NCBI GenBank assembly: GCA_963795805.1
Contig: CAWCIV010000002.1
Span: 124,001 to 188,000 of the forward strand
Source: JALYYC01 sp963795805
GTDB taxonomy: Bacteria; Chloroflexota; Dormibacteria; CF-121
Length of the DNA stretch: 64,000 nucleotides
Direction: 5' to 3'
The notes under the pieces are model-generated. The model made no database searches. It was not told the DNA's origin and saw only the letters and a program-made list of their open reading frames with translations. A program made the translations under genes and the position numbers. This document shows, in pieces, positions 1 through 8,952 of this stretch. Within the stretch, counting starts at the first letter, position 1. Every line of letters begins with the position of its first letter.

Positions 1-1545
1 GCGAAGACCCTGTTCTGGCAGCAGGACTTTCCAGACAATGCGGCAGGCAAGCTCTCATTCGGAATGATGGTGCTCCTGGCCAAGCATTACATCGACAACC
101 TCTCGGACGAAGTCAAGAAGGGCATGGCCGAAAAGGTCCAGGAAGGCGGCTTTCCGCACCAGGCGCCCCTCGGCTACCGCAACGTCCGCGAAGGCGATCG
201 ACAGGTGATCGTCCTGGATCCGATCAAGGCGCCGATGGTCCGTCGCGCCTATGAGCTATATGCGACTCGCGCCTACTCGCTCAAGACGCTGCGGAAGAAG
301 CTCCGCGATGAGGGCCTCGCCACCACGAAACAAGCAAAGCTCATCAGCCTCAGCCAACTGCAATGGCTGCTCAAGAATCCCTTCTACTACGGCGACTTTC
401 GCTGGAAAGGACGAATGTGGGCCGGGAGCCATCCGCCGTTGGTGTCGCGCGAACTGTGGGACGCGGTCCAGGCGGCCTTCAGCGCCCATGAGAAGCCCGT
501 CTACCAGAAACACGACTTCGCGTACAAGGGTCTGCTGATCTGCGGCTCCTGCGGCCGTCACCTCACCGCGGAGCTGAAGAAGAAGCGCTACGTCTACTAC
601 CACTGCGCCGGCGAGGAAGCCTGCCGCAAGACCTACATCCGGGAGGAGCAGCTGGACGAGCAAGTCCGTGCCCTGCTGGCCAGCATTGCCATCCCGGAGA
701 ACGTCAAGGCGTGGCTGCTGCAGGGCATCGCCAAGAGCCGCGAGGAGCAGCGCGCCTACCACCAGACGGTTGTCGAAGAAATCCGGACCGAAATCAAAGA
801 GCAAGAGCTCCTCATGGATCGCCTCTACGACGATCGCCTTCATCGGCTGATCGCCGAAGACTTCTTCCGGCAGCGGTTCGACGTGCTCGAGGAGAAGCGC
901 CGCGAGCTAACCCGCGACCTGGCCCGCCATCAGCACGCTGAAGGCGCCTACATGGAGGTCGGCAGCAAGCTCATCGAACTGATCGCGCAGGCTCCCCAAA
1001 TATTCGAGCGGGCCGATCCGGAGCAACGGCGTGAGCTCGTGGGCTTGCTGACATCGAACCGCGTCCTCAAGGGCAGAACGCTGGAATTTGAATTGCGAAA
1101 ACCCTTCGACGCACTCGTCACAGCGGCAAATAGTGAAAATGGCTGGGGCGGTAGGATTCGAACCTACGAATGGCGGATCCAAAGTCCGCTGCCTTACCAC
1201 TTGGCGACGCCCCATTGGCACAGTCCGACCCAGTATAGGGTCGGTTTGACCTCAGGCTTGCGCGTTCAGCAGCGGGAGCACGAAGGAAAACGTCGAGCCC
1301 TTGCCCCACTCGCTTTCGACCAGCATGTGCCCGCCGTGCGCCGTGATGATCTCCTTCGTGATGAAGAGCCCCAGCCCCGAGCCCCCGATATTGATCGCTC
1401 GCTTGTCGAAGAGCCGACCGAATTTGCTGAAGAGTTTTGGCAGGTCCTCGTCGCGGATGCCGAGGCCTTCGTCATGCACGGAGACCTTGGCATGGCCCTC
1501 TTTGTCGGGGGCGGCGATCACCGCGATGTTGCCACCCCGCGGTGA
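1..1545 (+). CDS. Large serine recombinase, C-terminal part (partial at window edge)
   Basis: The frame is open from base 1, so the N-terminal catalytic resolvase domain with its serine lies outside the window. What remains is the end of that domain (FGMMVLLAKHYIDNLSDEVK), the helical Recombinase domain, and a zinc-ribbon segment with CGSCG and a later Cys pair (YHCAGEEAC). A long charged coiled coil follows, as in phage and ICE serine integrases. Such enzymes catalyse site-specific integration and excision. The frame has no stop before tRNA-Gln on the other strand: it reads through that gene and on over the histidine kinase to 1545. The natural protein probably ends near 1140, so the last ~135 residues are chromosomal sequence acquired by the junction. 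Family assignment is firm; the 3' end is doubtful. Confidence 0.85.
   Translation, partial: AKTLFWQQDFPDNAAGKLSFGMMVLLAKHYIDNLSDEVKKGMAEKVQEGGFPHQAPLGYRNVREGDRQVIVLDPIKAPMVRRAYELYATRAYSLKTLRKKLRDEGLATTKQAKLISLSQLQWLLKNPFYYGDFRWKGRMWAGSHPPLVSRELWDAVQAAFSAHEKPVYQKHDFAYKGLLICGSCGRHLTAELKKKRYVYYHCAGEEACRKTYIREEQLDEQVRALLASIAIPENVKAWLLQGIAKSREEQRAYHQTVVEEIRTEIKEQELLMDRLYDDRLHRLIAEDFFRQRFDVLEEKRRELTRDLARHQHAEGAYMEVGSKLIELIAQAPQIFERADPEQRRELVGLLTSNRVLKGRTLEFELRKPFDALVTAANSENGWGGRIRTYEWRIQSPLPYHLATPHWHSPTQYRVGLTSGLRVQQREHEGKRRALAPLAFDQHVPAVRRDDLLRDEEPQPRAPDIDRSLVEEPTEFAEEFWQVLVADAEAFVMHGDLGMALFVGGGDHRDVATPR
1143..1214 (-). tRNA. tRNA-Gln (anticodon TTG)
   Basis: On the minus strand a complete cloverleaf can be drawn. 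The acceptor pairs TGGGGCG with CGCCCCA, the anticodon stem GCGGA/TCCGC encloses loop CTTTGGA with anticodon TTG, and the T-arm carries GGTTCGAATCC. The discriminator is G and no CCA is encoded. The 3' end abuts the serine recombinase gene, the usual arrangement when a mobile element has inserted at the 3' end of a tRNA gene. Confidence 0.95.
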
Positions 1546-2577
1546 GTACTTGACCGCGTTGTTCAGGAGATTGAGAAGCGCCTGTTCCAGCCGGCGCCGG
1601 TCGGCGCGGACCGTCAGGCCCGGTTCGAGGCGGACGCGCATCGGGTAACGCTTCGGATCCGCCGAGAAGTGATCCACGACGTCCTTGACGAATGGCCCCA
1701 GGTCGAGCGGCTCGAAGTGGTAACTGAACTGGTTGTTCTCGATCCGGTTGACCGCCGCAAAGTCCTGCACCAGGTCAGCCAGGCTGGCCGCGCTGCGGTG
1801 GATGCCGTCGACGAGCGCGATCCTGGTCTCCTGGTCGAGGCGATGCTGCTGGGTCAACAGGGTGTCTGCCTGGGTCTTGATGCTGGCGAGCGGCGTCTGC
1901 AGCTCATGGGCCACCATCGCGATGAAATCCGTCCGGACCTTGTCGATCTCCTGCAATCGCTGCGCACGCTCCTTTTCCAGCGACTCGCGGCGACGGGTCT
2001 CGTCGAGTTGGGTGGCCCGCTCGATCGCCGTCCGCAGCGCACGATCGAGGCGGGTGCGCACGTCACCCACGAGGAGCCCGGCGACCAGCGCGACGAAGAG
2101 GAAGAGGAAGACACGGCCGATGACGAACCCGGGTGGCGGTGAGACCGTCGCGAAGCTGGTCATGCCGCCGATGACAACGTAGAGCATCGCCACCACGGCC
2201 GCGGTGGCGAGCGCGCCCGGCAGGCCCAGGCGCACGGCCGACGCGATGATCAGGAGGTAGAAGAGGAGGGAGAAGTCCGTGTGGGCGCCGTACCCACCAG
2301 AAAAATAGAGGATGCTGGTGGCGACCAGGAGGTCCACCCCGGTGGTCAGGAAGCTGAACCACCGCCCGGGCCGGAAGCCCCGCACCAGCAACACCGAAAC
2401 GACCAGGTTGACCAGGCCCCAGCTGAAGAGGACCAGGTCGACAATGAAGACCGAGTCGGCTGGGTTCCGGTTCCCGAAATGGTTGAGAATGACGGCGGCC
2501 GCGAGCACCACCCAGCGCCCCACCACGGTGATGCGCTCGGCACTCGCCATGACGGCGGTCTGGCTGTCCCGGATCAC
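1252..2577 (-). CDS. Membrane sensor histidine kinase
   Basis: 441 residues. About six hydrophobic segments occupy residues ~15-175, followed by a short coiled linker, a HisKA domain with H-box VAHELQTPLAS (phospho-acceptor His), and a HATPase_c domain with N-box NLLNNAVKYS, G1 DEGLGI, F-box LFSKFGR and G2 GSGLGLFI. All catalytic boxes are intact. It should autophosphorylate in response to a membrane or intramembrane signal and pass phosphate to a response regulator, but no regulator lies next to it, so it is an orphan here. The GTG at 2577 or the ATG nine codons later could start it. The signal is not readable from sequence. Confidence 0.9.
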   Translation of the reverse strand: MIRDSQTAVMASAERITVVGRWVVLAAAVILNHFGNRNPADSVFIVDLVLFSWGLVNLVVSVLLVRGFRPGRWFSFLTTGVDLLVATSILYFSGGYGAHTDFSLLFYLLIIASAVRLGLPGALATAAVVAMLYVVIGGMTSFATVSPPPGFVIGRVFLFLFVALVAGLLVGDVRTRLDRALRTAIERATQLDETRRRESLEKERAQRLQEIDKVRTDFIAMVAHELQTPLASIKTQADTLLTQQHRLDQETRIALVDGIHRSAASLADLVQDFAAVNRIENNQFSYHFEPLDLGPFVKDVVDHFSADPKRYPMRVRLEPGLTVRADRRRLEQALLNLLNNAVKYSPRGGNIAVIAAPDKEGHAKVSVHDEGLGIRDEDLPKLFSKFGRLFDKRAINIGGSGLGLFITKEIITAHGGHMLVESEWGKGSTFSFVLPLLNAQA

Positions 2578-2685
2578 GGCCGAGTAGTCGGATGGGGTCG
2601 GTGTGGGTCGGCGCTAGCTCGGCCATATACCTATAACGTACCGCCGCGCCGCCTGCTTGTCAGATCGCCCCGCCCCGGGGCCCGG

Positions 2686-4086
2686 CTAGTAGGCGTGGTG
2701 GTGGGAAAAGATCCGGGCGACCGTGAGAATCAGGATCTTCAGGTCGAAGACGAGGGACCAGTTCTCGATGTAATAGAGGTCATAGATGGTCCGGTCGCCG
2801 ATCGAAGTATCGCCCCGGAGGTCATTGAGCTGGGCCCAGCCGGTGACGCCCGGGCGGACCTGGTGGCGCTCGAGGTAGCGGGGAATCTCAGCCCCGAAGC
2901 GCTCGACGAAGAAGGGCCGCTCCGGCCGGGGACCGACGAGACTCATCTCCCCGCGCAGGATGTTGATCAGCTGGGGGATCTCGTCCAGGCTGAAGCGCCG
3001 CATCCAGCGACCGATCGCCGTGCGGCGGGTATCCTCGGGCGTGGCGAAGATGGGGCCGGTTTCCTCCTCCGCTCCGTGCACCATCGATCGGAACTTCAGG
3101 AGGGTAAAGAGCCGTCCACCCTGGCCAACGCGCTCCTGGCGATAGAGGACCGGTCCCTTTGATCCCGTCCTGATCAGAAGCGCAAGCAGCCCCCACAGCG
3201 GGCTCAGGACAACAAGAAGGATGGACCCGGCGACCAGGTCGAAGGCGCGCTTCGCGAGGAGTCCAAGGCCCTCCACCTGGCTCCGACGAATGCCGACCAG
3301 CGGGATGCCGTCGACGACATCGGCCTCCATTCGGGTCGTGATGATCTCGAAGAGATCGGGCAGCATGCGGAAGTCGACATTGAGGTCCTCACAGGTCTTG
3401 ATCAGGTGCAGGAGCTGGCCGTGCGTCGCCCCCGGAATCGCCAGGAAGACCTGGTCGATGCGTTGGGCGGCGACCTGGGCGGGCAACTCCGAGACGCGGC
3501 CGACGACCAACGTGCCCGCGAAGCTCGTGCCGGGATCCATCCGATCGTCGAGCACGCCGCACACGGTGTAGCCGTATTGGGGAAACATCATCATGCGATG
3601 GATCAGCAGGTCACTGCCCGCCCCCGTGCCGACCACCAGGACGCGCTCGGTCCCGACGCCCTGGCGTTGCTGACGGATGAGCACCTGGCGGAGGATTACC
3701 CGGCCGAGCACCATCAGGATCAGCGCCGCCACCACGGTGTAGAGGAGCACGAGCCTGGCAAAGGAGAAGCCGCGATAGAGGGACATGAGCGCCAGGGTGA
3801 CCGAGCCCGCCAGGATGCTGGCGCCGAAGACCGCGAAGGTCTCGTCGAGCAGCGGGCGCCCGCGCCGGATGCGATAGACGCCGTTAAAGGCAAAGGTGAC
3901 CAGGAAAACCACGACCACCACGGGGGCAGCGACCAAATATGGGCCGAAGGCCGGCGGCTCGGTCCCAGGGATCGGAATCCGGTCAACGTGAAAGCGGTAG
4001 TCGTAGGCCAGGATGACCGCGGCGAAGACGGCGATTGCGTCGATGGCCATCCGGATCCTGGGCAGCCAGGCATTCCGCGATCGCAT
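2686..4086 (-). CDS. Polyprenyl glycosylphosphotransferase (exopolysaccharide initiating sugar transferase)
   Basis: 466 residues, WbaP/WcaJ architecture. There are four to five N-terminal membrane helices, a central Rossmann-like CoA-binding-type region (VLVVGTGAGSDLL), and a C-terminal bacterial sugar transferase domain starting with another helix. That last domain contains LYRQERVGQGG, LLKFRSM, SLDEIPQLINILRGEMSLVG and GPRPE. The family transfers a sugar-1-phosphate from UDP-sugar to undecaprenyl phosphate at the inner face of the membrane, the first step of a capsule or exopolysaccharide repeat. Its ATG overlaps the stop of the upstream O-antigen-ligase-like gene as TGATG, so the two are translationally coupled. 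Sugar specificity cannot be told. Confidence 0.92.
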   Translation of the reverse strand: MRSRNAWLPRIRMAIDAIAVFAAVILAYDYRFHVDRIPIPGTEPPAFGPYLVAAPVVVVVFLVTFAFNGVYRIRRGRPLLDETFAVFGASILAGSVTLALMSLYRGFSFARLVLLYTVVAALILMVLGRVILRQVLIRQQRQGVGTERVLVVGTGAGSDLLIHRMMMFPQYGYTVCGVLDDRMDPGTSFAGTLVVGRVSELPAQVAAQRIDQVFLAIPGATHGQLLHLIKTCEDLNVDFRMLPDLFEIITTRMEADVVDGIPLVGIRRSQVEGLGLLAKRAFDLVAGSILLVVLSPLWGLLALLIRTGSKGPVLYRQERVGQGGRLFTLLKFRSMVHGAEEETGPIFATPEDTRRTAIGRWMRRFSLDEIPQLINILRGEMSLVGPRPERPFFVERFGAEIPRYLERHQVRPGVTGWAQLNDLRGDTSIGDRTIYDLYYIENWSLVFDLKILILTVARIFSHHHAY

Positions 4087-5270
4087 CAGGTCGCTTCGGC
4101 CTGCACCATCCCGCGGCGGCCGGCCCAGCTGAGTGCCAGGAGCGCCCAGAACTCCAGGCTCAAATCATTCTTCAGGTACGGGACATCGACGAGGCCGTGG
4201 ACAAGGATTCCCACGAGGGCGAGCAGGACGCCCAGCTGGAGTGCGCACCACGGGGGAGATCCATCACGCCAGCCGCTCCACGCGGTCCGGACCGCCTGGA
4301 CGAACAGCCAGGCGAAGGCGGCGAGGCCAAGCAGCCCCGTCTCCGTCCAGAAATTCAGCACGATGTTATGGGGATAGATCAGGTCCTCGGTATAGATGCC
4401 GTTGCGGTATGGCGCCACCGATTGTTTGAAGCCCGCCAGGCCGCCGCCGACCACCGGATGATCCCGCAGCATGCGCCAGGTCGCGCCCCACAGGCGCGTG
4501 CGCTCGACGAAGGAGTTGTTGGGGTCGGCGAGGTTGAACTCGTGGCTGAGACGGTTGGCGACCGGGGGGAGCAGCGCGGCCGCGGCCGCGGCGATCACCG
4601 TCCCCGTCGCCAGCCAGATCCGCTTTTTGTGGCTGAGCGCGAGCAGGATCGCGATCGCCAGCAGCGCCAGGTATCCACCCCGTGAAAAGCTCAGGAGACA
4701 GGCGATCAGGCCGATGACCAGGAAGACCGCGCTGCCCAGCCGGCTGAGGCGATCCTCGGCGTAGAGCAGTAGCGAGGCCGCCACCGCAATCAGCGGCACA
4801 ACGAAGAGCGCGACCGCGTTGGCGGTCTGGTAGATGACCACCGGCGGCGCCACGGCGACGTTCAGGGTGTGGTGCCGCAGCGCCTGCAGGACGACGAACG
4901 CGTTGGGGACCGACACCATGACGCCCGACACCGCGAGCCCGGCCAGCATCAGGCGGGCCTGCCGCCAGCTGCGGATCACAGCGCTGGCCACGTAGAAGAA
5001 TGCGATCGGCTCCAGGAAGTAGGCGCGATAGAGGCCAAGCCCGGCCCGCCGGTCGGGCGAGGCCAGCACCGAGATCGCTCCGGCCAGGATGAACAGGCCC
5101 GCCGGCAAGGTGAAGGCACTTCGCCACGAAGGCCAGCTGCGCTGACGCCAGGATTCCAGCGCAAAGACCCCCACCGTGAGCAGGATGCTGGTTTCGAGCA
5201 GGGTGGTCGGCAGCGGGCCATAGTGCCAGCGAATCGTGTAGGCGGGCAACAGCGCGCAGGTGACGGCCAC
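4086..5270 (-). CDS. O-antigen ligase / polymerase family membrane protein
   Basis: 394 residues with about ten to eleven membrane helices. A large periplasmic-type loop holds the Wzy_C signature region (RTRLWGATWRMLRDHPVVGGGL, shortened here to its RLWGATWRMLRDHPVVGGG core, and the PHNIVLNFWTETGLLGL stretch). The family ligates or polymerises undecaprenyl-linked glycans on the outer face of the membrane. It is co-oriented and coupled with the glycosylphosphotransferase, so both probably serve one surface polysaccharide. The GTG at 5270 is the first usual start. Similarity-like residues (FYRFTLPLV) continue upstream in frame to a stop at ~5334, so the true start may be a rare codon or be hidden by an indel. 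Confidence 0.85.
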   Translation of the reverse strand: MAVTCALLPAYTIRWHYGPLPTTLLETSILLTVGVFALESWRQRSWPSWRSAFTLPAGLFILAGAISVLASPDRRAGLGLYRAYFLEPIAFFYVASAVIRSWRQARLMLAGLAVSGVMVSVPNAFVVLQALRHHTLNVAVAPPVVIYQTANAVALFVVPLIAVAASLLLYAEDRLSRLGSAVFLVIGLIACLLSFSRGGYLALLAIAILLALSHKKRIWLATGTVIAAAAAALLPPVANRLSHEFNLADPNNSFVERTRLWGATWRMLRDHPVVGGGLAGFKQSVAPYRNGIYTEDLIYPHNIVLNFWTETGLLGLAAFAWLFVQAVRTAWSGWRDGSPPWCALQLGVLLALVGILVHGLVDVPYLKNDLSLEFWALLALSWAGRRGMVQAEAT

Positions 5271-5327
5271 CAGGGGGAGCGTGAACCGATAGAAGGCCGA
5301 ACCGTCGGTGATCGGGGGAATGTCCGT

Positions 5328-6446
5328 ATGTTACCGATCACTAGAATCGGTAGCTTGAGAATCGGCTTTGATGCTCGGCTGATCGGCGCCCTGGGCATCG
5401 GCCGCTATATCGCGGGATTGCTTCCCGCGCTCGCGGAGATCCTTGGTGATCGGCTGGTGGTCGTCGCCCGCCGCCCGGACGTGGCGATCGTTCGCGCGCT
5501 CACGGCCGGACGTGGCGGCCTGATTCCCTGCAGCGCCCACCCCTACCGGATGGCGGAGCAGTCGGCACTCCCGCTAAGCTGGCGCAGGCCAAGCTGGCGC
5601 TGGTGCACTTTCCCCACTACAACCTGCCGATCGCCTTCCCGGGCCGCTTCGTCACCACCATCCACGACCTCTTCTCCTTTCGCTTTCCCGACATCCACTC
5701 GGGCGTGATTCCGCGCACCGCCAACCACCTGCTGATCGCCAATGCCGTCTCTGGTGCCCGGGCGATCATCACCCCATCCCAGGCGACGACAGACGAGGTT
5801 GGCCGGCATGTTCCCCAGGGCGCGCCGGGATCCAGCCGATCGCCGAGGCCGCCGACGAACGCTTCAGCCCGTGCGGAACCCCGCGGCCGAGGCCTCGTGG
5901 CTGCAGTACTCGGGATCACGCCGCCCTACATGCTCTATCTTGGGCAATGGAAGACCTATAAGAATGTCCCTCTGCTGATCGAGGCCTTAGCGGATCCGCG
6001 CGAGACGGCCCGACTGCCAGCTGGTGATCGCCGGGGATGATCCCCGGCATCCCGAGGTGCCTGCCGCCGCGGCTGGCCTGCCCGCCGGCTCCGTGGTTTT
6101 ACCGGGCCGGCTGCCGACGACGCCGTCCCCGAGCTGTACCGTGCCGCCGCGGCGGTTGTCCTGCCCTCGCGCGCCGAGGGCTTCGGCCTGCCGGTCATGG
6201 AGGCCATGGCCTGCGGCGTGCCGATCGTCTGCAGCGACATTCCAGTCTTGCGCGAAATCGCGGAGGGCGTGGCGGTCTTCTGTGATCCCGTGGATCCGGC
6301 GTCGTTCGCCCAGGGGATGCTGACGCATTGGGACGAAAGCCGGCCGACGGGCGTCGAAGCGGGGTCTGGCCCGAGCCGGGGAATACAGCTGGCGCAAGGC
6401 GGCGGAGCAAACGGTCGCGATCTACGAACGCGTCCTTGCCGGGTGA
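5328..6446 (+). CDS. Glycosyltransferase family 1 (frame broken by several indels)
   Basis: Consecutive frames spell one GT4-type glycosyltransferase. It opens with LRIGFDARLIGALGIGRYI, continues with LVHFPHYNLPIAFPGRFV and TIHDLFSFRFPD, then PYMLYLGQWKTYKNVPLLIE and LVIAGDDPRHPEV. It ends with AVVLPSRAEGFGLPVMEAMA, the nucleotide-sugar E-x7-E region, and a tail RKAAEQTVAIYERVLAG followed by TGA at 6444. Frame changes are needed near 5575, 5818, 5910, 6015, 6110 and 6350. ATG 5328 or TTG 5353 could start it; an inverted repeat TACCGAT/ATCGGTA lies between them. It diverges from the polysaccharide pair and probably adds a sugar to the same glycan. It could be a real pseudogene, but other genes nearby show the same damage, so sequencing error is likelier. 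Confidence 0.8.
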
Positions 6447-7200
6447 GCCAGCATCGGACGAGTCGCTCGCTCACGGCGTCATGCGCGGCCAGTCCTCGGC
6501 TGAGTCGCAGCGGGGCCAGCGTGACCGGTCCATGACGCCCCATGGCCCGGGCAATCAGGAGGTCGGCGAAGTGCGGGTTCTTCGGCAGCAGCGAGCCGTG
6601 CAGGTAGGTGCCGAAGACGTTACCCAGAGACCACCCCTTCCCCGCCGTCCTCGCCGTTGTTGCCGGCGCCGCGCAGCACCCGTGCCGAGCGGCTGCAAGC
6701 CCGGCTCCCAGGTAGGTCTTGCCGCTGTGGTTCTCGAAGCCGACCAGCGTGTGTCGGGTCGAGGCCAAGCTGCCCGGCATCGATCACGATGTTGCCGATG
6801 TTCCGGCGCGGGCCGGGCACGGTATGCAGATCGACAAGGTTGAGCCCGGGAAGCGTCTTGCCATGCCGCGGTGCACGTAGGAGCGGCCGAGCAGCTGGTA
6901 GCCGCCACAGACCGCGAGCACGACGGCGCCCCGCGGCGACCGCCTGCCGGACCGGCTCGGTCTTGAACTCGGCGGCGTCGTTGAAGACCAGCTCCTGGTC
7001 TCGGTCCTGGCCGCCTCCCCAGAAGATCAAATCGAACCGCGCACAGGTCGGCGACCGGGCCGCGGCCGATGGTCTCGACCACGCACCTCGATGCCGCGCC
7101 ACTGGGCGCGTTTGGTCAGCGTCAGGATGTTGCCGCGGTCACCATAAATGTTCATCTCCTCGGCGTAGAGATGGGCGATTCGCAACGATGGCTGCGCCAC
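6425..7200 (-). CDS. gatD: Lipid II isoglutaminyl synthase, glutaminase subunit GatD (frame broken)
   Basis: Read across frames the minus strand gives LRIAHLYAEEMNIYGDRGNI, LIFWGGGQDRDQELVFND, a nucleophile region VCGGYQLLGRSYVHRG, NIGNIVIDAGQLGLDPTH, TLVGFENHSGKTYLG and VFGTYLHGSLLPKNPHFAD. These are the class I amidotransferase Cys and His regions of GatD. With MurT it amidates the D-Glu of the lipid II stem peptide, using ammonia from glutamine. Frame shifts fall near 7075, 7035, 6935, 6700 and probably 6500, so the 3' end is approximate; it runs to or over the stop of the convergent glycosyltransferase. GTG 7200 starts it, seven bases from the divergent mannosyltransferase. Its partner murT is 1.7 kb away rather than adjacent. 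Confidence 0.82.
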
Positions 7201-7207
7201 ATTGGGT

Positions 7208-7930
7208 ATGGTACGGCGGGTGAGCCGCCTGCTCGTCTGTATTCCCACGTACAACGAGGCGGGCAACGTCCTGGCGCTCGTCGAACAGGTCCACGCGGCG
7301 CTCCCGGAGGCCGACGTGCTGGTGATCGACGACGCATCCCCGGACGGCACCGGTGACCTGGTCCGCGAGCGGATGTTGAAGGACGCGCAGCTGACGATCA
7401 TGGCGCGACCGGGCAAGCTCGGCCTCGGCACCGCCTACATGGCGGGCTTCGCCTACGGGATGCAACACGGCTACACGGACGTCGTGACCATGGATTCCGA
7501 TTTTTCCCACCCGCCGGAGCGGTTGCCCGCGCTGGTCGAGGCCGTGACCCAGGGCGGCGCCCATGTCGCCGTCGGCTCGCGATACGTGAAGGGCGGCGGC
7601 ATCCGGGGGTGGGGCCCGGGCCGCCGGGTCCTGAGCGAAGGCGCCAACCTGGTCGCGCGCCAGGCGCTCAGGCTCCACACCCACGATTGCACCGGCGGGT
7701 TTCGCTGCTACGGGCTGCGCGCGATGCAGTTCATCGTGACCCAACCGCTCCGCTCGTCCGGATACTCCGCCCTGGTCGAGCTGCTGACCCGGTGCGAGCG
7801 GGCGGGCCTCGTCATCACGGAGGTGCCGATCACCTTCACCGATCGCGTGCATGGCCAGTCGAAGATCTCCCAGCAGGAAATCGTCCGGGCCATGATCACC
7901 GTCGCGCGCCTGGCCGGACGCCGCTCGTGA
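7208..7930 (+). CDS. Polyprenol monophosphomannose synthase-like glycosyltransferase (GT2)
   Basis: 240 residues from ATG 7208. The GT2 fold is clear: CIPTYNEAGN, VIDDASPDGTGD, RPGKLGLGTAYMAGF, a metal-binding DSD in TMDSDFSHPPERL, VGSRYVKGGG and the DCTGGFRCY region. There is no C-terminal membrane domain, matching the soluble dolichol-/polyprenol-phosphate mannose synthase type, which transfers mannose from GDP-mannose to a polyprenyl phosphate. Its stop overlaps the next gene (GTGA), a polytopic membrane protein, so the two are probably one unit making and using lipid-linked sugar. The pair is inserted in opposite orientation between murT and gatD. The exact donor is inferred from the family. 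Confidence 0.9.
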   Translation: MVRRVSRLLVCIPTYNEAGNVLALVEQVHAALPEADVLVIDDASPDGTGDLVRERMLKDAQLTIMARPGKLGLGTAYMAGFAYGMQHGYTDVVTMDSDFSHPPERLPALVEAVTQGGAHVAVGSRYVKGGGIRGWGPGRRVLSEGANLVARQALRLHTHDCTGGFRCYGLRAMQFIVTQPLRSSGYSALVELLTRCERAGLVITEVPITFTDRVHGQSKISQQEIVRAMITVARLAGRRS

Positions 7931-8952
7931 ACCGCACGCGTTGGCTCCAGACGGCCGGGTTGCTCGTGTTCGGTCTGCTCATCCTTTACGGTCTCCTGCA
8001 ACTCGTGCACCCGGCGCAGGTGGGGGCCGCGATGGTGCACGCATCTCCGCCGCTCCTGCTGCTCGGTATGGCCTCGTCCTTCGGCTTCATCCTGATCCGT
8101 AGCTGGCGCTGGCAGCTGATCCTGCAGGCCTCATCCCCCGGGACCCGGCTGGCCGATGCCACGGCCGTGACCGCAGTGGGCTTTGGCCTCAACGCGGTCT
8201 CGCCCTTCAAGCTGGGCGAGCTGCTGCGGATCGCGATGATCTCCCAGCGAGCGCACGTCGGGCTCGGCGAGGCCGGCGCCACGGTCGTCCTCGAGCGCGT
8301 GCTGGACGTGCTGACCCTGCTGGTGCTCGCCGTTGCCACGGCCGTCCTCACCGGCGGACCTTCGGCGAGCCTTGGGGTCTGGAGCGGCCTGGCCGTCCTC
8401 TCCGCGCTCTCCCTGCTGTTTGGATTCACGGCGTACTTCGCAACCGGACACGCCGACGCCACGTTGCGGATCGTCGCCACCTGCGCGCGGATCTTGCCCG
8501 CCCGCTTCCAGCCGCGGGTGACCGGGCTCGTCTCGTCGGTCTTGAAGGGATTCAACTTGCTTCGCTCGCCGCGCCGCTTCGCGCTCACCGGCCTGGTCAG
8601 CCTGGCCGTGTGGATCGTCCCCATCCTCGGGCTGGTTGCCTACGTGCGGTCGATCACTCCCCTGCTCAGCCTGAGCACGCTCTTCCTCGCCCTCACGCTC
8701 TTCACCATCACGCAAGCGATCAGCGTGACGCCCGCCTCGGTTGGCACCTTCGAGGGCCTTTTCGTGCTGGTCCTCGGAGCCTTCGGCGCCGGGCACGCGT
8801 CGACCTTCACCGCGGCGGCGCTGGTCGCCCACCTGGCTGGCACCGTGGCGCTGGTCTTAGCCGGCGCGGTTGGCGCCCTCTGGCTTCGCTTCCGTCCGGG
8901 AGGCCTGCCAGTAGGGCTTGAGCGCCCCATCGTGGGTGAGCACGGCACGTAG
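7927..8952 (+). CDS. Lysylphosphatidylglycerol synthase-type flippase-like membrane protein (UPF0104)
   Basis: 341 residues with eight to nine membrane helices. It carries the family features FILIRSWRWQLIL, NAVSPFKLGELLRI near helix three, GEAGATVVLERVLDVLTLL, and SVTPASVGTFEGLFVLV in the last third. These are the AglD/MprF transmembrane-domain hallmarks. Members are thought to flip lipids or lipid-linked sugars; there is no soluble synthase domain. GTG 7927 overlaps the mannosyltransferase stop by four bases, which fixes the start and argues for coupling. The 3' end converges on and overlaps murT by about 95 bases. It may move polyprenyl-phosphate-mannose across the membrane; that role is inference. 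Confidence 0.87.
   Translation: MNRTRWLQTAGLLVFGLLILYGLLQLVHPAQVGAAMVHASPPLLLLGMASSFGFILIRSWRWQLILQASSPGTRLADATAVTAVGFGLNAVSPFKLGELLRIAMISQRAHVGLGEAGATVVLERVLDVLTLLVLAVATAVLTGGPSASLGVWSGLAVLSALSLLFGFTAYFATGHADATLRIVATCARILPARFQPRVTGLVSSVLKGFNLLRSPRRFALTGLVSLAVWIVPILGLVAYVRSITPLLSLSTLFLALTLFTITQAISVTPASVGTFEGLFVLVLGAFGAGHASTFTAAALVAHLAGTVALVLAGAVGALWLRFRPGGLPVGLERPIVGEHGT

Noticed and set aside
5328..7200. A region of decayed pseudogenes
   Set aside because: All conserved blocks of both genes are present and single-base shifts explain every break; gatD is needed beside an otherwise good murT.
7609..8952. 447-residue version of the flippase-like protein
   Set aside because: The first ~105 residues are an off-frame reading of the mannosyltransferase; GTG 7927 with a four-base overlap is the natural start.
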